Shown in pieces: positions 30,601-60,300 of a stretch of 64,000 nucleotides of DNA. The notes under the pieces are model-generated. The model was not told the DNA's origin. It saw only the letters and a program-made list of their open reading frames with translations, and searched no databases. The first letter of the stretch is position 1. Every line of letters starts with the position of its first letter. The DNA is from Lentzea sp. NBRC 102530 (GTDB lineage: Bacteria; Actinomycetota; Actinomycetes; Mycobacteriales; Pseudonocardiaceae): contig NZ_BSTF01000002.1 in NCBI RefSeq assembly GCF_030269365.1, forward strand, positions 1 to 64,000. The letters are read 5' to 3'. The translations under genes were made by a program, and so were the position numbers.

Positions 30601-33563
30601 GCCTGGCCGCGTCGGAGCCGGTGGACCTGACGGACCTCGGCTTCTCGCTCGCGACGACGCGGGCCCGGTTCGACCACCGGGCCGTGGTGGTCGCCGCCGA
30701 CCAGGACGAACTCGTTCGTGAACTGGCCGCGGTCGCACCCGCGACGGTGGTGCCGGGCCGGTTGGCGTTCCTGTTCACCGGTCAGGGCAGTCAGCGGGTC
30801 GGCATGGGCCGTGAGCTGTACGAGGCGTTCCCCGTGTACGCCAAGGCGTTCGACGAGGTTGCTGCTCTGGTTGATGTGCGGGACGAGGAGTTGGACCGCA
30901 CCGAGTTCACGCAACCGGCGATCTTCGCGCTGGAAGTTGCTTTGTACCGGCTCGTCGAGTCGTGGGGCGTCAGGCCGGACTTCCTGGCGGGGCACTCGAT
31001 CGGTGAGATCGCGGCGGCCCACGTCGCCGGTGTGCTGTCCCTGGAGGACGCGGCCACGTTGATCAGTGCCCGTGCGCGGTTGATGCAGGCGCTGCCCGAG
31101 GGCGGGGCGATGGTCGCGTTGCAGGCCACCGAGGACGAGGTCACGCCTCACCTGGGTGACCTGGTCTCGCTCGCGGCGATCAACGGGCCGGACGCGGTGG
31201 TCGTCGCCGGCGACGAGGCCGCGGTCGAGCAGGTGATCGCACTCTTCCCGGACCGCAAGTCGAAGCGCTTGGCCGTGTCGCACGCGTTCCACTCGCCGTT
31301 GATGGACCCGATGCTGGACGACTTCCGCGCCGTGGTCACGGAACTCGCGTTCCACGAGCCGAAGATCGCCATGCTGGGCGAGGTGACGGACCCGGAGTAC
31401 TGGGTGCGGCACGTGCGCGGCACGGTCCGGTTCGCGGACGCGGTCGCGGAGCTCACCGAACGCGGTGTGTCGACGTTCCTGGAACTCGGCCCGGACGCGG
31501 TGCTGTCCGCCCTGGGCGGCGGGCCCGAGTTCGTCCCGGCGTTGCGCAAGGGCCGGGACGAGACGCGGTCGCTGCTGACCGCGCTCGGCAAGGTGCACGC
31601 CCGCGGTGTCGAGGTCGACTGGGCGAAGTTCTACGCGGGAACGGGTGCGCGGCGGGTCGACCTGCCCACGTACGCGTTCCAGCACGAGCACTTCTGGCTC
31701 GGGAGCGGCACCAAGCGCCGCTCGGTGGAGGCAAGCAGCCGCTACCGGGTGGGGTGGACGCCGGTCGAGACCGGTGCGGCCGCGACCGGACGCTGGCTCG
31801 CCGTCGGCGAGGCGGACCCGGTGGTGCTCACGGGCCTGACCGCACGGGGTGTCGAGATCGTCCCGGTCAGCGCGTCGACCGACCGCACGCTGCTGTCCGA
31901 GCTGCTGATGGCCGAAGGACCGGCCGACGGGGTGCTGTCGTTCGTCGACGACGCCGCGTCCATGGTCGTGCTGGTGCAGGCGCTCGGGGACGCCGTCGTC
32001 GACGCTCCGCTGTGGAGCGTCACGAGCGGTGCCGTGGCCGTGGGCGACGAAAGCGTCGACCCGGTGGCCGCGGGCCTGTGGGGCCTCGGCCGAGTGGTCG
32101 CGCTGGAACACCCCGACCGCTGGGGTGGCCTGGTCGACCTGCCGTCCACCGTGGACGAGACGGTGCTGGACCGGTTCGCCGGTGTCCTGACGGGAACCGA
32201 GGACCAGGTCGCCATCCGGCCGGACGGCGTGTTCGGCCGCCGGCTCGCCGCCGCACCCGCGCAGGCAGGTGCGGAGGAGTGGTCGCCGCGCGGCACGGTG
32301 CTGATCACCGGCGGCACGGGTGCGCTGGGCGGGCACGTGGCCCGGTGGATGGCGGGCGCGGGCGCCGAGCACCTGGTGCTCACCTCGCGCCGCGGGCCGG
32401 ATGCGCCCGGTGCGCTGGACCTGGTCGCGGAGCTCGAAGGACTGGGCTCCAAGGTGACCGTGCTGGCGTGCGACGTCGCCGACCGGTCGTCGGTCGAGTC
32501 GCTGGTGGAGCTGTACCCGCCGGACACCGTCGTGCACGCGGCGGGCACCGACCTGTTCTGCCCGATCGAGGACCACGACCTGACCGAGTTCGGCGCCGTG
32601 CTGGCGGCCAAGGTCGACGGCGCCCGGCACCTCGACGACCTGCTGGGCGAGCGGGAGCTGGACGCGTTCGTGCTGTTCGGGTCCATCGCCGGCACGTGGG
32701 GCAGTGGCGGGCAGGCGGCGTACTCGGCCGCGAACGCCGCGCTCGACGGACTGGCCGAGTCGCGGCGAGCCCGAGGGCTCACGGCGCTGTCGGTGTCGTG
32801 GGGTCCGTGGGCGGACGGCGGGATGGCGGACGAAGAGGTGGCGGAACACCTGCGCCGCCGCGGCGTGACCGCGATGTCCGCCGAGCGCGCGGTGTCCGCG
32901 TTGCGCGAGTCGATGGCGCAGCAGGACACCACGATCACCCTGGCCGACGTGGACTGGACGCTCTTCTCCGCCGTGTTCACCTCGGCCAGGCCGGCCCCGC
33001 TGCTCGCGGAGCTGACCGGGGCGGCGGACACGCCTGCACCGAAGGAGAACGGCGAGCCGGACCTGGTGCACAGGCTGGCCGCGGTCAGCCCGATGGAACG
33101 GGACCGGCTGCTGCTGGACGCGGTGCGGGCGAGGGTGGCCGCGGTGCTCGGGCACAGCGGGATCGACGCGGTGCAACCGGACCGCCCGTTCGGCGAGCTC
33201 GGCTTCGACTCGCTGTCCGCGGTGGAGTTGCGCAACACGCTGGGCGCGGCGACCGGGTTGGCGCTGCCGGCCACGCTGATCTTCGACTACCCGACGTCGA
33301 CCGCCCTGGTCGGTTACCTCAGCGAACAGCTGGGGCTGACCGAGCAGGTGGCCACGCCGGTGCTGGACGAGCTGGAGCGGCTGGAGGGCGTCGCCGTGCG
33401 GACCGAACTGGACGACGACGCGCGCGCCAACGTCGTGAAGCGGCTGCAGGCACTGCTGGCCCGCTACACGGCCGCGGACGGCGAGGACGGCATCAACGAC
33501 CGGCTCGACACCGCCGACGACGACGAGATCTTCGCGTTCATCGACAAGGAGCTCGGCGTCTGA
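6606..33563 (+). CDS. Modular type I polyketide synthase 1: loading ACP plus modules 1-6
   Basis: This protein of about 8985 residues opens with an ACP-only loading site. Six modules follow: KS-AT-KR-ACP (1), KS-AT-KR-ACP (2), KS-AT-DH-KR-ACP (3), KS-AT-KR-ACP (4), KS-AT-DH-KR-ACP (5) and KS-AT-KR-ACP (6). Every KS keeps the DTAC active-site Cys and both His motifs. Every AT has GHSIGE and HAFHSP, the malonyl-CoA signature. No ER and no thioesterase is present. Having no KSQ-AT or CoA ligase at the front, it must receive its starter in trans on Ser64, consistent with the amidase/monooxygenase operon upstream. The C-terminus (about 33340-33560) carries a helical docking segment ending in an acidic [14 protein letters not shown] motif. 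That motif class pairs with the N-terminal coiled coil of PKS 2. KRs 1, 2, 4 and 6 are A-type; KRs 3 and 5 are B-type (LDD motif). A terminator and a second operator separate it from PKS 2. Confidence 0.95.
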   Translation: MNEPEHNTSTSTNAAESWERLVHAPAAEQHQLLVDLVAQASAAVLRRTQEIPPDRPFLELGFDSIAAVDLHAKLTAATGLHLPITLAFDYPTPEAVATFLRAEALGLSAAPILPPAANTASDEPIAIVSMACRFPGGLNSPEDLWAFVEDGGDAISEFPDNRGWDLANLYDPDPERQGTTYTREGGFLHDADLFDAGFFGIAPREAIAMDPQQRLLLETSWEVLERAGIDPGTLRGSAAAVYVGAEQQDYGPRLHEAQQHEGTLLTGNTASVASGRIAYTLGLEGPAVTVDTACSASLVALHLAVQTLRRGEATLAFAGGAAIMASPGSLVAFSRQRGLAPDGRCKAFSSDADGTGWSEGVGMLLLERLSDAQRNGHPVLAIVKGTAINQDGASNGLTAPNGLSQQRVIHQALVDAGLSTADVDVVEAHGTGTKLGDPIEAQAILATYGQNRDKPLLLGSLKSNLGHTQAAAGVAGVIKMVMALQNERLPQTLHVDRPSPHVDWSAGSVELLTEAAPWPVGERTRRAGVSAFGISGTNAHTIIEEYVPEPVARPEAQRPAGVLPWVLSAKTVEALGDQARHLLAHLDARPELSEVDVGCSLATTRVPFEHRAVVLGADPSDFRQALQALADGTSSPGLLTGSGTGGKLAFLFTGQGSQRLSMGRELHEQLPVFAQAFDEACRHLDPHLDVPLRDVVFGDDADPLDRTEYTQPALFAIEVALFRTLESWGVRQDFVAGHSIGEIAAAHVAGVLSLDDASALVAARGRMMQALPALGAMVALRASEEEVLPHLHDLVSIAAINGPGSVVIAGDEDAVAEVVAAFPDRQSKRLTVSHAFHSPLMEPMLDEFRWVAEVLDYSAPRVPVVSTVTGRVVTAEELCSPEYWVQHVREPVRFADAVETLKAKGVSTFLELGPDAVLTAMAAESAPDSELIPVLRRDRSEVRSLVTALARLHVRGLRVDWAGFYEGTGAVRVDLPTYPFQRESFWLVGQSAPTSVDRHETEFWAAVDREDLDSLTASLSLPDSAALADLLPVLAKWRRGWASSSIVDSWRYRAEWRRLAEGGTRATGRWLLVSRTDLDLGLDLVRVDPSADRVALAETLAAAGPVDGVLALCDDVVETVVLIQALGDAGIGAKLWCATRGAVSAARADEVNPALTQIWGVGRVAALEHPDRWGGLVDLPAVVDGRVLDRLACVLTGDEDQVALRGHRVLGRRLVQASAAGGAEWTPRGRVLITGGTGALGSQVARWLADAGAEHLVLTSRRGMDAPGAAELVAELAVPVTVVACDVADRDALAALLAEYPPDAVVHAAGVDSLVSLDAEDPDGFRAVVAAKAAGAANLDALVGDVDAFVLFSSIASTWGSGGQAAYGAGNAFLDGLAESRRARGLTALSVAWGAWAGAGMATVEDTEEHLRLRGVRAMDPALALSALRKAVALDETVVTVADVDWARFAPVFTSERHSPLFQDLPQAKEALAAGVRKDAGAGLTAKLTGLGEQEQRHVVLDLVRRHAAAVLGHSSGEAIEPNKAFKEIGFDSLAAVEFRGVVAADTGLALPATVVFDYPTPVALADHLRAELVGGQAEAVDTTAVRTDEPIAIVAMACRFPGGVSSPEQLWDLVFEGVDTVTGFPADRGWDLADLYDPDPDAAGKTYAREGAFLHDAGEFDPAFFGISRREALAMDPQQRLLLETSWEAFERAGIDPTSLRGGQVGVFAGTNGQDYGAQLTSLPPELEGYFGTGNAASVFSGRISYTFGFEGPAVTVDTACSSSLVALHLAVQALRNGECSLALAGGVTIMSSPAAFIDFSRQRGLAADGRCKAFAAGADGTAWGEGVGMLLVERLSDAQRNGHEVLAVVRGTAINQDGASNGLTAPNGPSQQRVIRKALANAGLSTSDVDVVEAHGTGTALGDPIEAQALLATYGQDREVPLLLGSMKSNIGHTQAAAGVAAVIKMVLAMRHGIVPKTLHVDEPTPEVDWSAGAIDLATSTTDWPEADRPRRAGVSSFGFSGTNAHAILEQAPVAEAPAATRLTPAVVPVVLSGKTSAALRAQASALLDYSGDVTDLGFSLATGRARLEHRAVLAVTDDLRAELETVLRGESEPATGGRLAFLFTGQGSQRAGMGRELYEAFPVFADAFDEVSDLVDVRIDDQETLNRTEFTQPAIFALEVALFRLVESWGVRPDFLAGHSIGEIAAAHVAGVLSLEDAAKLISARARLMQALPEGGAMVALQATEDEVTPHLTELVSIAAINGPSSVVVAGDEAAVEQVVAQFADRKSKRLAVSHAFHSPLMDPMLDDFRAVVSGLTFHEPRIPMLGDVTDPEYWVRHVREAVRFADAITTLEGRGVSTFLELGPDGVLTAMGAESVTDAVLVAGLRRGRPEAESLVRAVGAAHARGVEVDWAAYFAGSGARRVELPTYAFQREWFWLGAESRDSGWGYRVEWRPVTVSGRVSGRWLVVADQDESALVDGLVARGLDVVVAGPDSLPDGEFDGVLSLCADVLDTISLVRGLDAKLWCATRGAVSTGRDDVVVDPDLTRIWGLGRAAALEQSHRWGGLVDLPELDDRALDRLVAVLAGSEDQVAIRPSGVFGRRLVSTSVGTTEWSPRGTVLITGGTGALGSRVARWLAGAGAERLVLTSRRGLDAPGAAELVAELGVPVTVVACDVADRDALAAVLAEYPPDAVVHTAGVEISAPLAEQDLAEFETVLAAKVDGARNLDALVGDVDAFVLFSSISGIWGSGGQAAYGAANAYLDGLVESRRARGLTATSVAWGGWAESGMATEGDTEEHLRARGVRLMAPELALAELRRAVGSNAGAVVVADVEWEKFAPLFTSVRPSAFLADLPQVRQALSSVPAGNADVVARLRDLSENDQRHLLVELVREHVSAVLGAKDVVESGRAFKDLGFDSLTAVEFRGAIATATGLKLPATVVFDYPTPAALAEHLRSELVGVESEALDTTAVRSDEPIAIVAMACRYPGGVTSPEDLWQLLLDHRDAVTGFPADRGWDLADLYDPDPDAAGKSYAREGAFVDGVGDFDPAFFGISPREALAMDPQQRLLMETSWEAFERAGIDPTSLRGGQVGVFAGTNGQDYALQVGTVPAELEGYFGTGNAASVFSGRISYTFGFEGPAVTVDTACSSSLVALHLAVQALRNGECSLALAGGVTIMSSPAAFIDFSRQRGLAADGRCKAFAAGADGTAWGEGVGMLLVERLSDAQRNGHKVLAVIRGTAINQDGASNGLTAPNGPSQQRVIRKALANAGLSTSDVDVVEAHGTGTALGDPIEAQALLATYGQDREVPLLLGSMKSNIGHTQAAAGVAAVIKMVLAMRHGVVPKTLHVDAPSPQIDWSAGAVELATETVPWPETGHARRAGVSSFGYSGTNAHAIIEQAPVVEGAVVERVTPGVVPVVLSGKTPEALQAQASSLLEYSGDLTDLGFSLAVGRARLEHRAVLAVTDDLKAELETVVNGSSTAASEGRLAILFTGQGSQRAGMGRELYDAFPAYAKAFDEVAALVDVRDEELDRTEFTQPAIFALEVALFRLVESWGVRPDFLAGHSIGEIAAAHVSGVLSLEDAATLISARARLMQALPEGGAMVALQATEDEVTPHLGDLVSLAAINGPSSVVVAGDEAAVEQVVARFVDRKSKRLSVSHAFHSPLMDPMLDDFRAVVSKLTFNAPRIAMLGDVTDPEYWVRHVRATVRFADAVRALESDGVSTFLELGPDGVLTAMGAESVTDAVLVAGLRKGRPEAESLVRAVGAVHSRGVPVDWAAYFAGSGARQVDLPTYPFQRERFWLEGTGAVVGQDSAEHPLLGAVFLMPDGGVLGTARLSTTSHRWLADHVVAGSVVVPGTALLELVVRTGDEVGCGHVEELLLQQPLVLTDAGVSVRVQVGELDGGRRPVTLQAQEGDVWTTHAVGVLTESEAPDFELGAWPPAGATELEITDLYDVLAASGLVYGPVFRGLKAAWKSGDDLFAEVALPESELRQAAGFGVHPALLDSVLHALGIGQTGTGTVPFSWNDVHLFASGAAVLRARISFASNGSVSVLAADGAGAPVLRVDSLALREIGSVRKAADPLYALGWTELPAEDFEQASDVLVVPAGDPREVTAAVLAELQTFLASDRDQLVVVTSGAVSVAGEDVTSLAHAAVSGLVRSAQIEHPDRLLLVDTDDPATVPLISGEQETAVRAGKVFVPRLVAVAPAAEAVPLDGTVLITGGTGGLGAELARHLVAEHGVRRLVLTSRRGLDAPGAAELVAELDAQVEVVACDVSDRSALAAVLAGVEDLIGVVHTAGVLDDGVLESLTPERFDTVFAPKVDAAVHLHELTQDLDLAMFVLFSSASGALGAPGQANYAAANTFLDGLAAHRRAHGLPAVSMAWGVWEQSTTGMGAGLSAADLARIARAGMPALPIADGLALFDAGLRADAALVVPMKLDTTVLRTSAEVPALLRGLVRAPKRRTAAKSSAESRQWSKQLVGLSTEEQDRLLLDLVRTQVAAVLGYRDQNVVEPGRGLVEMGLDSLSAVELRNALGAATGLRLPATLVFDYPTSIALAAHLRTELVGEEQVAEAVAPVRVTDDDPIVIVGMACRFPGGVTSPEDLWRLVDSGTDAISSFPTNRGWDVDGLYDPNPDAAGKSYTRSGGFLHDAGEFDPALFGITRREALAMDPQQRLLLEISWEAFERAGIDPVRVRGSRTGVFAGLMYHDYATGPITIPEEVSGYVGTGVSGSVLSGRVSYTFGLEGPAITVDTACSSSLVALHLAVQALRSGECDLALAGGVTVMASPETFVDFSRQRGLSADGRSKAYAASADGVGWSEGVGMLLVERLSDARRNGHEVLAVVRGSAVNQDGASSTLTAPNGPSQQRVIRQALASAGLSTSDIDVIEGHGTGTKLGDPIEAQALLATYGQDRDEPVLLGSLKSNIGHSQAAAGVGGVIKMVMALQHGVAPKTLHAEEPTPHVDWESGAVELLTEARDWPAVDRPRRAAVSSFGIGGTNAHTIIEQAPVVDAPVVERKPLPVVPVVLSGKTAAAVQAQADRLLDVSADLADLGFSSVTTRALLEHRAVVVAADHEDLRAGLRNLTPGSVVGGRLAFLFTGQGSQRVGMGRELYDAFPAYAKAFDEVAALVDVRDEDLDRTEFTQPAIFALEVALFRLVESWGVRPDFLAGHSIGEIAAAHVSGVLSLEDAATLITARARLMQALPEGGAMVALQATEAEVLPLLTDLVSIAAVNGPSSVVVAGDEAAVEQVVAQFPDRKSKRLSVSHAFHSPLMDPMLDDFRAVVSELTFNEPRIAMLGDVTDPEYWVRHVRATVRFSEAVTTLEERGVSTFLELGPDGVLTAMGAESVSDAVLVAGLRKGRPEAETLVRALGVLHERGQDVDWTAYFAGSGATKTVLPTYAFQHEWFWLGAESRDSGWGYRVEWRPVTVSGQISGRWLVVADQDESALVDGLVARGLDVVVAGPGSVPESDFDGVLSLCADVLDTVSLARDLDAKLWCVTRGAVSTGRDDVVVVPEPAQIWGLGRVVALEHSDRWGGLVDLPSTVDEKVLDRLVAVLTGGEDEVAIRADGVFGRRLVSTSVGTTEWSPRGTVLITGGTGALGSRVARWLAGAGAEHLVLTSRRGMDAPGAAELVAELDVPVTVVACDVADRDALAAVLAEYPPDAVVHAAGVEIFSPLAEQDLTEFGNVLAAKVDGARLLDELVGDVDAFVLFSSIAGVWGAGGQAAYAAANAYLDALAESRRAHGLSAVSVAWGAWADGGMATEGGAEEHLRARGIRLMAPDLALAELRRAVGSNAGAVVVADVEWEKFAPLFTSVRPSPLLADLPQVRKALSSGPVGNPDVLARLRGLSESDQRHLLVELVREQVSAVLGADDAVDSGRAFKDLGFDSLTAVEFRGAIATATGLKLPATLVFDYPTPVVLAEHLRSELVGAQAEVVETAAVRTDEPIAIVAMACRFPGGVTSPEQLWDLVFDGVDTVTGFPTDRGWDLADLYDPDPDAVGKSYAREGAFVDGVGDFDPVFFGISPREALAMDPQQRLLLETSWEAFERAGIDPTSLRGGQVGVFAGTNGQDYGSQLTSLPAEVEGYFGTGTAASVFSGRISYTFGFEGPAVTVDTACSSSLVALHLAAQALRTGECDLALAGGVTIMSSPAAFVDFSRQRGLALDGRCKAFADGADGTSWGEGAGMLLVERLSDAQRNGHEVLAVIRGSAVNQDGASNGLTAPNGPSQQRVIRKALANAGLSTSDVDVVEAHGTGTALGDPIEAQALLATYGQDRRTPLLLGSVKSNIGHTQAAAGVAAVIKAVLAMRHGVVPKTLHVDAPSAQIDWSAGAVELATETVPWPETGHARRIGVSSFGYSGTNAHAILEQAPVVEGAVAERVAPAVVPVVLSGKTPEALQAQADQLLDYSGDLTDLGFSSVTTRAVLEHRAVVVAADHEDLRAGLRNLSSGSVVGGRLAFLFTGQGSQRVGMGRELYDAFPAYAKAFDQVAALVDVRDEELDRTEFTQPAIFALEVALFRLVESWGVRPDFLAGHSIGEIAAAHVSGVLSLEDAATLISARARLMQALPEGGAMVALQATEDEVLPHLTELVSIAAINGPNSVVVAGDEAAVEAVVARFADRKSKRLSVSHAFHSPLMDPMLDDFRAVVTELTFHEPRIPMLGEVTDPEYWVRHVREAVRFADAITTLEGRGVSTFLELGPDGVLAAMGAESVTDAVLVAGLRKDRSEVRTLVQAVGALHSRGVAVDWAAYFAGSGARRVELPTYAFQRERFWLEGSGHVAGRGSAVHPLLDAVLPMPDGGVVGTAQLTLGTHRWLADHVVAGSVVVPGTALLELVVRTGDEVGCGHVEELLLQQPLVLTDAGASVRVSVGELDAGRRSVSVLTNEGDVWTTHAVGVLTESDAADFELGAWPPAGATAVEIADLYDELAAGGLAYGPVFRGLKAAWKSGDDLYAEVALPESELRQAAEFGVHPALLDSVLHALGIGQTGTGMIPFSWNDVHLFASGAAVLRARISPQGNGSVSVLVADGAGAPVLRADSLTLREISTVRKAADPLYKVEWTELPAEDFEQASDVLVVPAGDLHEVTAAVLAELHAFLASDRDQLVVVTSGAVSVAGEDVTSLAHAAVSGLIRTAQSEHPDRFLLVDTDDPASTPPISGEPETAVRAGRVFVPRLVAVAPAAETVPLEGTVLITGGTGGLGAEFARHLVTEHGVRHLVLTSRRGLDAPGAAELVAELDAQVDVVACDVSDRDALAAVIADIDSLSGVVHTAGVLDDGVLESLTPERFAAVFGAKADAAWHLHELTRDRDLAMFVLFSSSSGVLGAPGQGNYAAANTFLDGLAAHRRAHGLPAVSMAWGVWQQTTGMGAGLSAADLARIARAGMPALPIADGLALFDAALRTDAALVVPMKLDTAVLRTSADVPTLLRGLVRVPKRRTAAKSSAESRQWSKQLVGLSTEEQDRLLLDLVRTQVATVLGYRDQNVVEPGRGLVEMGLDSLSAVELRNALGAATGLRLPATVVFDYPTSIALATHLRTELVGEEEVVEAVVPVRVVDNDPIVIVGMACRFPGGVTSPEDLWRLVVDGQDAITGFPTGRGWDIDGLYDPDPGAIGKTYTRSGGFLHDADEFDPAFFGISPREALAMDPQQRLLLETSWEAFERAGIDPAKVRGSRTGVFAGLMYHDYATGLDSIPDEVEGYLGTGTSGSVVSGRISYTFGLEGPAVTVDTACSSSLVALHWAVQALRSGECDLALAGGVTVMATPETFVDFSRQRGLSADGRSKAYAASADGVGWSEGVGMVLVERLSDARRNGHQVLAVVKGSAVNQDGASSTLTAPNGPSQQRVIRQALANAGLSTSDVDVIEGHGTGTPLGDPIEAQALLATYGQDRDEPVLLGSLKSNIGHSQAAAGVGGVIKMVMALQHGVAPKTLHAEEPTPHVDWASGSVDLLTETRDWPAVDRPRRAAVSSFGIGGTNAHTILEQAPAGEPAKVERTPLPLVPVVLSAKTPEAVREQAERLAASEPVDLTDLGFSLATTRARFDHRAVVVAADQDELVRELAAVAPATVVPGRLAFLFTGQGSQRVGMGRELYEAFPVYAKAFDEVAALVDVRDEELDRTEFTQPAIFALEVALYRLVESWGVRPDFLAGHSIGEIAAAHVAGVLSLEDAATLISARARLMQALPEGGAMVALQATEDEVTPHLGDLVSLAAINGPDAVVVAGDEAAVEQVIALFPDRKSKRLAVSHAFHSPLMDPMLDDFRAVVTELAFHEPKIAMLGEVTDPEYWVRHVRGTVRFADAVAELTERGVSTFLELGPDAVLSALGGGPEFVPALRKGRDETRSLLTALGKVHARGVEVDWAKFYAGTGARRVDLPTYAFQHEHFWLGSGTKRRSVEASSRYRVGWTPVETGAAATGRWLAVGEADPVVLTGLTARGVEIVPVSASTDRTLLSELLMAEGPADGVLSFVDDAASMVVLVQALGDAVVDAPLWSVTSGAVAVGDESVDPVAAGLWGLGRVVALEHPDRWGGLVDLPSTVDETVLDRFAGVLTGTEDQVAIRPDGVFGRRLAAAPAQAGAEEWSPRGTVLITGGTGALGGHVARWMAGAGAEHLVLTSRRGPDAPGALDLVAELEGLGSKVTVLACDVADRSSVESLVELYPPDTVVHAAGTDLFCPIEDHDLTEFGAVLAAKVDGARHLDDLLGERELDAFVLFGSIAGTWGSGGQAAYSAANAALDGLAESRRARGLTALSVSWGPWADGGMADEEVAEHLRRRGVTAMSAERAVSALRESMAQQDTTITLADVDWTLFSAVFTSARPAPLLAELTGAADTPAPKENGEPDLVHRLAAVSPMERDRLLLDAVRARVAAVLGHSGIDAVQPDRPFGELGFDSLSAVELRNTLGAATGLALPATLIFDYPTSTALVGYLSEQLGLTEQVATPVLDELERLEGVAVRTELDDDARANVVKRLQALLARYTAADGEDGINDRLDTADDDEIFAFIDKELGV
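6660..6930 (+). other. PKS 1 loading ACP domain
   Basis: A single acyl carrier protein precedes the first KS; the phosphopantetheine Ser (codon 6795-6797, residue 64) lies in [11 protein letters not shown]. Neither a KSQ, an AT nor an adenylation-type ligase precedes it, so the starter is delivered by separate enzymes. ACP-only loading is the arrangement used with 4-guanidinobutyryl-type starters in aminopolyol and marginolactone PKSs. Confidence 0.9.
6969..11334 (+). other. PKS module 1: KS-AT(malonyl)-KR(A)-ACP
   Basis: KS about 6969-8235 (Cys codon 7485-7487), AT about 8545-9430 (GHSIGE, Ser codon 8820-8822; HAFHSP), KR about 9755-10835 and ACP about 11095-11320 (Ser codon 11202-11204). 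KR1 has intact LTSRRG, HAAG, Lys, Ser and Tyr motifs. It lacks LDD and has the STWGSGGQ tryptophan of A-type KRs, so an L-configured beta-hydroxyl is predicted. KS1 differs from the other KSs in the window (GAEQQDY where others have GTNGQDY, and [17 protein letters not shown]), as expected for the KS that accepts the starter. Confidence 0.92.
11370..15435 (+). other. PKS module 2: KS-AT(malonyl)-KR(A)-ACP
   Basis: KS about 11370-12640, AT about 12905-13800, KR catalytic part about 14405-14945 and ACP about 15190-15435. KR2 keeps all catalytic motifs, has no LDD and shows SGIWGSGGQ (A-type), so a beta-hydroxyl is predicted. A 300-bp part of its KS is nearly identical to KS3, and its post-AT/KR linker closely resembles that of module 4. 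Confidence 0.92.
11821..16224 (+). repeat. Near-identical KS tracts, modules 2 and 3
   Basis: The 300 bp at 11821-12120 (KS2) and 15925-16224 (KS3) differ at 9 positions by my hand count, all in third codon positions; the first 190 bp differ at only 2. The tract spans the active-site Cys region. Recent duplication or gene conversion within PKS 1 is the likely cause. Confidence 0.85.
15474..20256 (+). other. PKS module 3: KS-AT(malonyl)-DH-KR(B)-ACP
   Basis: KS about 15474-16740, AT about 17010-17900, DH about 18003-18790, KR catalytic part about 19203-19740 and ACP about 20020-20250. The DH keeps HxxxGxxxxP (His codon 18096-18098 in [13 protein letters not shown]), YGPVF and the LLDSVLHAL aspartate motif. 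The KR has LDD ([11 protein letters not shown]), hence B-type, so a trans double bond is predicted. Confidence 0.92.
20307..24357 (+). other. PKS module 4: KS-AT(malonyl)-KR(A)-ACP
   Basis: KS about 20307-21570, AT about 21835-22730, KR catalytic part about 23330-23860 and ACP about 24130-24360. KR4 is A-type (AGVWGAGGQ, no LDD) with intact motifs, so a hydroxyl is predicted. Its KS carries [10 protein letters not shown], a fingerprint shared only with KS6; both follow DH-KR modules. Confidence 0.92.
24399..29178 (+). other. PKS module 5: KS-AT(malonyl)-DH-KR(B)-ACP
   Basis: KS about 24399-25665, AT about 25930-26830, DH about 26925-27715, KR catalytic part about 28125-28660 and ACP about 28945-29175. 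DH and KR motifs match module 3 ([29 protein letters not shown]), so a trans double bond is predicted. From the DH onward it is a close copy of module 3. Confidence 0.92.
29226..33330 (+). other. PKS module 6: KS-AT(malonyl)-KR(A)-ACP
   Basis: KS about 29226-30490, AT about 30760-31645, KR catalytic part about 32295-32830 and ACP about 33090-33320. KR6 is A-type with [14 protein letters not shown] (Gly before the catalytic Ser instead of Ser) and intact Tyr and Asn, so a hydroxyl is predicted. Its KS-AT linker is 98% identical in DNA to that of module 8 in the next gene. Confidence 0.92.
30541..30790 (+). repeat. KS-AT linker/AT start tract shared with module 8 (41131-41380)
   Basis: These 250 bp of module 6 (PKS 1) match 41131-41380 of module 8 (PKS 2) with about 4 mismatches by eye, all synonymous third-position changes. 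The copies lie in different genes and the neighbouring KS and later AT parts are less similar. This points to conversion across genes rather than simple tandem duplication. Confidence 0.85.
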
Positions 33564-33579
33564 GAAACGGCATTTTTCT

Positions 33580-33602
33580 AAGGTTTTCCCAACCTTTTCT
33601 TT
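33580..33602 (+). terminator. Weak stem-loop with T-tract after PKS 1
   Basis: AAGGTT (33580-33585) pairs with AACCTT (33591-33596) around TTCCC and is followed by TTCTTT. It begins 17 bp after the PKS 1 stop. The stem is short, but the T-tract is unusual in this GC-rich DNA. It is the first of two possible terminators in the 195-bp gap. Confidence 0.45.
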
Positions 33603-33625
33603 AGGGATTTCCCGATTCTTTTCGG

Positions 33626-33664
33626 AACGGGCGCCCTAGGGGACGCGTAGGGGGCCGTCAGGGG
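33626..33664 (+). promoter_or_regulatory. Tandem TAGGGG operator upstream of PKS 2
   Basis: AACGGG (33626), TAGGGG (33637), TAGGGG (33648) and CAGGGG (33659) follow an exact 11-bp period; the core 33637-33653 is TAGGGGACGCGTAGGGG. It ends 105 bp before the PKS 2 ATG, a spacing similar to the amidase operon. The last hexamers overlap the left arm of a strong hairpin, so regulator binding and RNA folding occupy the same DNA. Confidence 0.65.
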
Positions 33665-33684
33665 TGTTGTCCCTGACGGCCCCC
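33650..33684 (+). terminator. Strong hairpin between PKS 1 and PKS 2
   Basis: A 14-bp perfect stem (GGGGGCCGTCAGGG at 33650-33663, complement 33671-33684) with a 7-base loop is followed by TCGTTAGTTTTC. It is 86 bp past the PKS 1 stop and resembles an intrinsic terminator. It implies that PKS 2 and PKS 3 start from their own promoter, presumably within about 33660-33745. Confidence 0.75.
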
Positions 33685-33758
33685 TCGTTAGTTTTCGGTC
33701 CAGAGGTCTGTCGGACTTACCCCGAGACGTGCCGGTTGCCCTGAAGAGGTGGCGTTGA

Positions 33759-54296
<20,538 letters not shown>

Positions 54297-54321
54297 TCAG
54301 CCCGAAGTGCGGAGCGAAAAG

Positions 54322-57300
54322 ATGACCACCTCGTCCAACGATAAGGTCGTTGCGGCACTGCGGGCGTCTCTGAAGGAGACCGAGCGCCTGCGCAAGCAGA
54401 ACCAGCAACTCGCGGCCGCGGCACGCGAACCCATCGCGATCGTCTCGATGAGCTGCCGCTACCCCGGCGGCGTGAGCTCGCCGGAAGACCTGTGGCACCT
54501 GGTGTCCACCGGCGGCGACGCCATCTCGGCGTTGCCCGCCGACCGCGGCTGGCTCGACGACGAGCTGACGTTCGGCGTCAGCGGCGGCGGTTTCCTGCAC
54601 GACGCCGCCGAGTTCGACCCGGCGTTCTTCGGCATCTCGCCCCGCGAGGCCCTGGCCATGGACCCCCAGCAGCGCCTGCTGCTGGAGACCTCCTGGGAGG
54701 CCGTGGAACGGGCGGGCATCGACCCCAGGTCGTTGCGCGGCAGCCAGACCGGTGTGTTCGTCGGCGGCAGCGCCACCGGCTACGGCACCGGTCTCGAAGA
54801 GGTGCCGGAGGGCCTCGAAGGCCACCTGCTGACCGGCAGCACGCCCAGCGTGATGTCCGGCCGGGTCGCCTACACCCTCGGCTTCGAGGGCCCCGCGGTC
54901 ACCATCGACACGGCGTGCTCCTCCTCGCTGGTCGCCATCCACCTCGCGGCGCAGTCGCTGCGCAACGGCGAGTGCTCGCTGGCGCTCGCCGGTGGTGTCA
55001 TGGTCATGGCGAACCCCTCGGTGTTCGCCGAGTTCGACAAGCAGGGTGGTCTCTCGCAGGACGGCCGCTGCAAGGCGTTCTCCGCCACCGCCGACGGCAC
55101 CGGCTGGTCCGAGGGCGCCGGCGTCCTGCTGCTGGAGCGGCTGTCCGACGCCCAGCGCAACGGCCACCAGATCCTGGCCGTGGTGCGGGGTTCCGCGATC
55201 AACCAGGACGGCGCGTCCAACGGCCTCACCGCCCCGAACGGCCCGGCGCAGCAGCGGGTCATCCGCCAGGCGCTCTCCGGCGCGAAGCTCACCCCGTCCG
55301 AGGTGGACGTCGTCGAGGCGCACGGCACCGGCACCCGGCTCGGTGACCCCATCGAGGCGCAGGCGATCCTCTCGACCTACGGCCAGGACCGCGAACGCCC
55401 GCTGCTGCTGGGCTCGCTGAAGTCCAACATCGGCCACTCGCAGGCGGCCGCCGGCGTCGGTGGCGTGATCAAGATGGTCATGGCCATCCGGAACGGCATC
55501 GCCCCGCGCACCCTGCACGTCTCCGAGCCGACCCCGCAGGTCGACTGGGAGGCGGGCGACGTCAAGCTGCTCGTGGAGGAGCAGGCCTGGCCGGAGACCG
55601 GCCGTCCGCGCCGCGCCGCCGTGTCGTCGTTCGGCGTCAGCGGCACCAACGCGCACACGATCATCGAGCAGGCTCCGGAGTCCGAAGAGGACACTCGTGA
55701 GTCGCCGCGGACCGTCGGCGTGCTGCCGTGGGTGCTGTCCGCTCGCACCGCGGAGGCGTTGCGCGCCCAGGCCACCGGGCTGGAGGGCGTGGACGGCGAC
55801 CCGGTGGACGTCGGCTTCTCGCTGGCCACCACCCGCACCCCGTTCGAGCACCGCGCCGTCGTCCTCGGTGACGTCCAGGCCGGTGTCGCTGCACTGGCCG
55901 CCGGCGAGCGCGCCGAGCACGTCGTCTCTGGCCGGACGGTCGAGGGCCGCACGGCCTTCCTGTTCACCGGGCAGGGCAGCCAGCGGGTCGGCATGGGCCG
56001 TGAGCTGTACGAGGCGTTCCCCGTGTACGCCAAGGCGTTCGACGAGGTCGCGGCTCTGGTCGATGTGCGGGACGAGGAGTTGGACCGCACGGAGTTCACG
56101 CAGCCCGCGATCTTCGCCCTGGAAGTCGCGTTGTTCCGGTTGGTCGAGTCGTGGGGGGTCAGGCCGGACTTCCTGGCCGGGCACTCGATCGGTGAGATCG
56201 CGGCGGCTCACGTCTCCGGCGTGCTGTCGCTCGAAGACGCGGCGACGTTGATCAGTGCTCGGGCGAGGCTGATGCAGGCATTGCCCGAGGGCGGTGCGAT
56301 GGTGGCGTTGCAGGCCACCGAGGACGAGGTCCTGCCGCATCTGACCGAGCTGGTGTCGATCGCTGCTGTCAACGGGCCGCAGTCCGTCGTGGTCGCGGGT
56401 GATGAGGCCGCGGTCGAGGCCGTGGTGGCGCGGTTCGCGGACCGGAAGTCGAAGCGGCTCAGTGTTTCGCACGCGTTCCACTCGCCGTTGATGGACCCGA
56501 TGCTGGACGACTTCCGCGCTGTGGTGTCGAAGCTGACGTTCAGCGCGCCGAAGATCGCGATGCTCGGTGACGTGACGGACCCGGAGTACTGGGTGCGGCA
56601 CGTGCGGGACGCGGTGCGGTTCGCCGACGCCGTGACGTCCCTGGAAGCCCAGGGCGTGCGCACGTTCCTGGAGATCGGACCGGACGGTGTGCTGACCGCG
56701 ATGGGTCAGGACTCCGTCACCGAAGCCGTGCTGGTCGCGGGGCAGCGCAAGGGCCGCGACGAGGTCGCCACGATCGTCCGCGCGGTCGCCGAACTGCACG
56801 TGCGCGGGGTGAAGGTCGACTGGTCGGCGTTCTTCGTGGACGCGCGGCCGGTGGCCCTGCCGACCTACCCGTTCCAGCGCGAGCACTTCTGGCTGGAGGT
56901 CGGCGCTTCGGGCGCGGCCACCACCGGTGGTGGCGAGGACTCCGAGTTCTGGGCCGCGGTGGAGAGCGGTGACCTGGAGTCGCTGGGCGACTCGCTGTCA
57001 CTCGGGCAGGACGCGCTGGAGGCGCTCGCCGAGTGGCGGCGCAAGAGCAGGACGAGCAGCACCGTGGACGCGTGGCGGTACCGCGTCTCGTGGCTGCCGC
57101 TGACGAACCTCGGCGCCGCCACGGCGTCGGGACGGTGGCTGGTGCTCGGCACCGGTCACGACGAGATCGCCGCCGGGCTGGCCGAGCGCGGTGTCGAGGT
57201 CGTCCGGGTCGCGTACGACGCCGACCGGGAGACGCTCGCCGCGACGCTGCGGGACGTCGGCGCGGTCGACGGGGTGCTGTCGCTGGTGGCCCTGACGGAG

Positions 57301-60300
57301 CCCGCGACCGCGACGCTCGTCGTGGTGCAGGCCCTGGGCGACGCGGAGATCACGGCCCCGCTGTGGGTCACGACCCGCGGCGCGGTGTCGACCGGCCGGT
57401 CCGACGGCGTGGTCGACCCGGCGCAGACCCAGGTGTGGGGCATCGGGTACGTGGTGGGCCTGGAGCACGCCGACCGCTGGGGCGGCGTCGTGGACCTGCC
57501 GGAGGTCTTGGACAAGCGGGCGATGGACCGCTTCGCGGCCGTGCTGGCCGGAACCGAGGACCAGGTCGCCGTGCGCGGTTCCGGTGTCTTCGGCCGCCGG
57601 CTCGGTCACGCCCCGCTCACGTCGGAAGGATCGGAATGGACGCCGAACGGCACGACCATCGTCACTGGTGGTACCGGGTCTCTGGGTGGGCGTGTAGCTC
57701 GCTGGCTTGCTGGTTCTGGCTGTGAACACGTCGTCCTGACGTCCCGCCGGGGCCCGGACGCGCCCGGCGCGGCGGAACTGAAGGCGGAGCTGGAAGAACT
57801 CGGCGCTCGGGTGTCGATCGTCGCGTGCGACGTGGCGGACCGCGACGCGGTCGCCGCCCTGCTCGCCGAGTACCCGCCGGACGCCGTGGTGCACGCGGCC
57901 GGTGCCGACTACCTGATGGCGATCGAGGACCACGGCCTCGCCGAGTTCGACGAGGTGTTGCGCGGCAAGGTCTCCGGCGCCGTCCACCTGGACGAGCTGC
58001 TCGGCGACGTGAACGCGTTCGTGGTGTTCTCGTCGATCGCCGGTACCTGGGGTTCCGGTGGACAGGCCGCGTACTCGGCGGCCAGCGCGTTCCTCGACGG
58101 CCTGGCGGAGTCGCGGCGCGCTCGCGGGCTCGTGGCTACGTCCGTGTCGTGGGGCCCGTGGGCCGAGAGCGGCATGGCGACGGTCGGCGACACCGAGGAG
58201 CACCTGCGCAAGCGCGGTCTGACCTCGATGGCACCGGAACTCGCGATCACCGCGCTGGAGCGGGCGATCCGTTCCGGTGAACCGGCCGTGACCGTGGTCG
58301 ACATGGACTGGGCGAAGTTCACGCCCGCGTTCACGATGGCCCGCCCGAGCCCGTTGATCGGCGACCTGCCCGAGGTCCGCGCGGCGCTCGAAGCCGAGGC
58401 GCCCGCGCCCACCGGCGAGTCCGAGCTGGTGCGGAAGCTGGCCGGCCTCACCGAGGCCGAGCAGCGCGACGCCGTGGTCGAGCTGGTTCGCACGCACACC
58501 GCGGCCGTGCTGGCGTACTCGTCGGCCGACGCGATCGAGACCGGGCGCGCGTTCCGCGAGCTGGGCTTCGACTCGCTGACCGCGGTCGACCTGCGCAACC
58601 GCCTGACCGCCGACACCGGTCTGCGGCTGCCCGCGACGCTGGTGTTCGACTACCCGAACGCAGCCGTGCTGGCCGCGTTCCTGCACGGCGAACTCCTCGG
58701 GGCGCGAACCGAAACCGAGGCCGCCACGGTCTCCTCGCACGACGGCGAACCGATCGCCATCGTCGCGATGAGCTGCCGCTACGCCGGTGACGTGAGGTCG
58801 CCGGAGGACCTGTGGAAGCTCGTCGCCACCGGCACCGACGCGGTCTCGGGCATGCCGACCGATCGCGGCTGGGACCTGGAGGCGTTGTACGACCCCGATC
58901 CCACCCGCCAGGGCACCTCGTACGCCCGCGAGGGCGGCTTCCTGCACGACGCACCGATGTTCGACCCGACGTTCTTCGGCATCTCGCCGCGTGAGGCGAC
59001 CGCGATGGACCCGCAGCAGCGCCTGCTGCTGGAGACCTCGTGGGAGGCGTTCGAACGCGCCGGGATCGACCCGAACTCGGTGCGCGGCAGCCGGACCGGT
59101 GTCTTCGCCGGCACCAACAACCACGACTACCTCGCGCTGCTGGAGGAGGTGCCGGACGGCCTCGAAGGCCACCTCGGCACCGGCAATGCCGCCAGCATCG
59201 TGTCCGGCCGCGTGTCCTACACGTTCGGCCTCGAAGGCCCGGCCGTCACGGTCGACACCGCCTGCTCGTCCTCGTTGGTGGCACTGCACCTCGCCGTCCA
59301 GGCACTGCGCGCCGGCGACTGCGACCTGGCGCTGGCCGGTGGTGTGACGATCATGTCCACGCCGGGCACGTTCATCGACTTCTCCCGCCAGCGCGGCCTC
59401 GCGGTCGACGGGCGCTGCAAGGCGTTCGCCGACGCGGCCGACGGCACCGGCTGGGGCGAGGGCGTGGGCATGCTGCTCGTCGAGCGGCTGTCCGACGCGC
59501 AGCGCAACGGCCACCAGGTGCTCGCGGTCGTCCGCGGCACCGCGGTCAACCAGGACGGCGCGTCCAACGGGCTGACCGCCCCGAACGGCCCGTCGCAGCA
59601 GCGGGTCATCCGGCACGCGCTCGGCAACGCCGGCCTCGCACCGTCCGAAGTGGACGTCGTCGAGGCGCACGGCACGGGCACCGCCCTGGGCGACCCGATC
59701 GAGGCGCAGGCGATCCTGTCGACCTACGGCCAGGACCGCGAACGCCCGTTGCTGCTGGGTTCCTTGAAGTCCAACATCGGCCACACGCAGTCGGCGTCCG
59801 GCGTCGGCGGCGTGATCAAGATGGTCATGGCCATGCGGCACGGTCTCGTGCCGCAGACGCTGCACGTGGACGAGCCGTCGGCGCAGGTCGACTGGTCGGC
59901 CGGCGCGGTCGAGCTGGTCACCTCGCCCGTCGAGTGGCCGGAGACCGGGCGTCCGCGCCGGGCCGCCGTGTCGTCGTTCGGGTTCAGCGGCACCAACGCG
60001 CACGCGGTGATCGAGCAGGCACCGCAGGTCGAGACCGCGGCGGTCGGGCGCACGCCGCTGCCCGCCGTACCGGTCGTGCTGTCCGGGCGGACCGCCGCCG
60101 CGCTGCGGGCGCAGGCCGCCCGGCTGCAGTCCGCCGTGGACGGTGCCGACCTGACCGACCTCGCGTTCTCGCTCGCCACCACCCGCGCTCAGCTGGAGCA
60201 CCGCGCGACCGTCGTCGCCCGTGACCACGCGGAACTGCTCGCGGGTCTCGCCGACGTGGCCGCCGGTCGCGGTGAGCGCGGCATGCCCGGCGAGGGCCGC

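Noticed and set aside
32640..32760. KR6 'FGS' change considered as inactivating
   Set aside because: The catalytic Ser itself is kept, as are Lys, Tyr, Asn, LTSRRG and HAAG; only the preceding residue differs.
54297..54321. Possible separate promoter for PKS 3
   Set aside because: Only 25 bp separate it from PKS 2, with a ribosome site but no operator repeat or terminator, so co-transcription is far more likely.
58072..58086. KR11 Asn-to-Ser change considered as loss of activity
   Set aside because: All other motifs are intact and the KS of module 12 is of the hydroxyl-accepting class. A single change at this position is weak evidence by itself.
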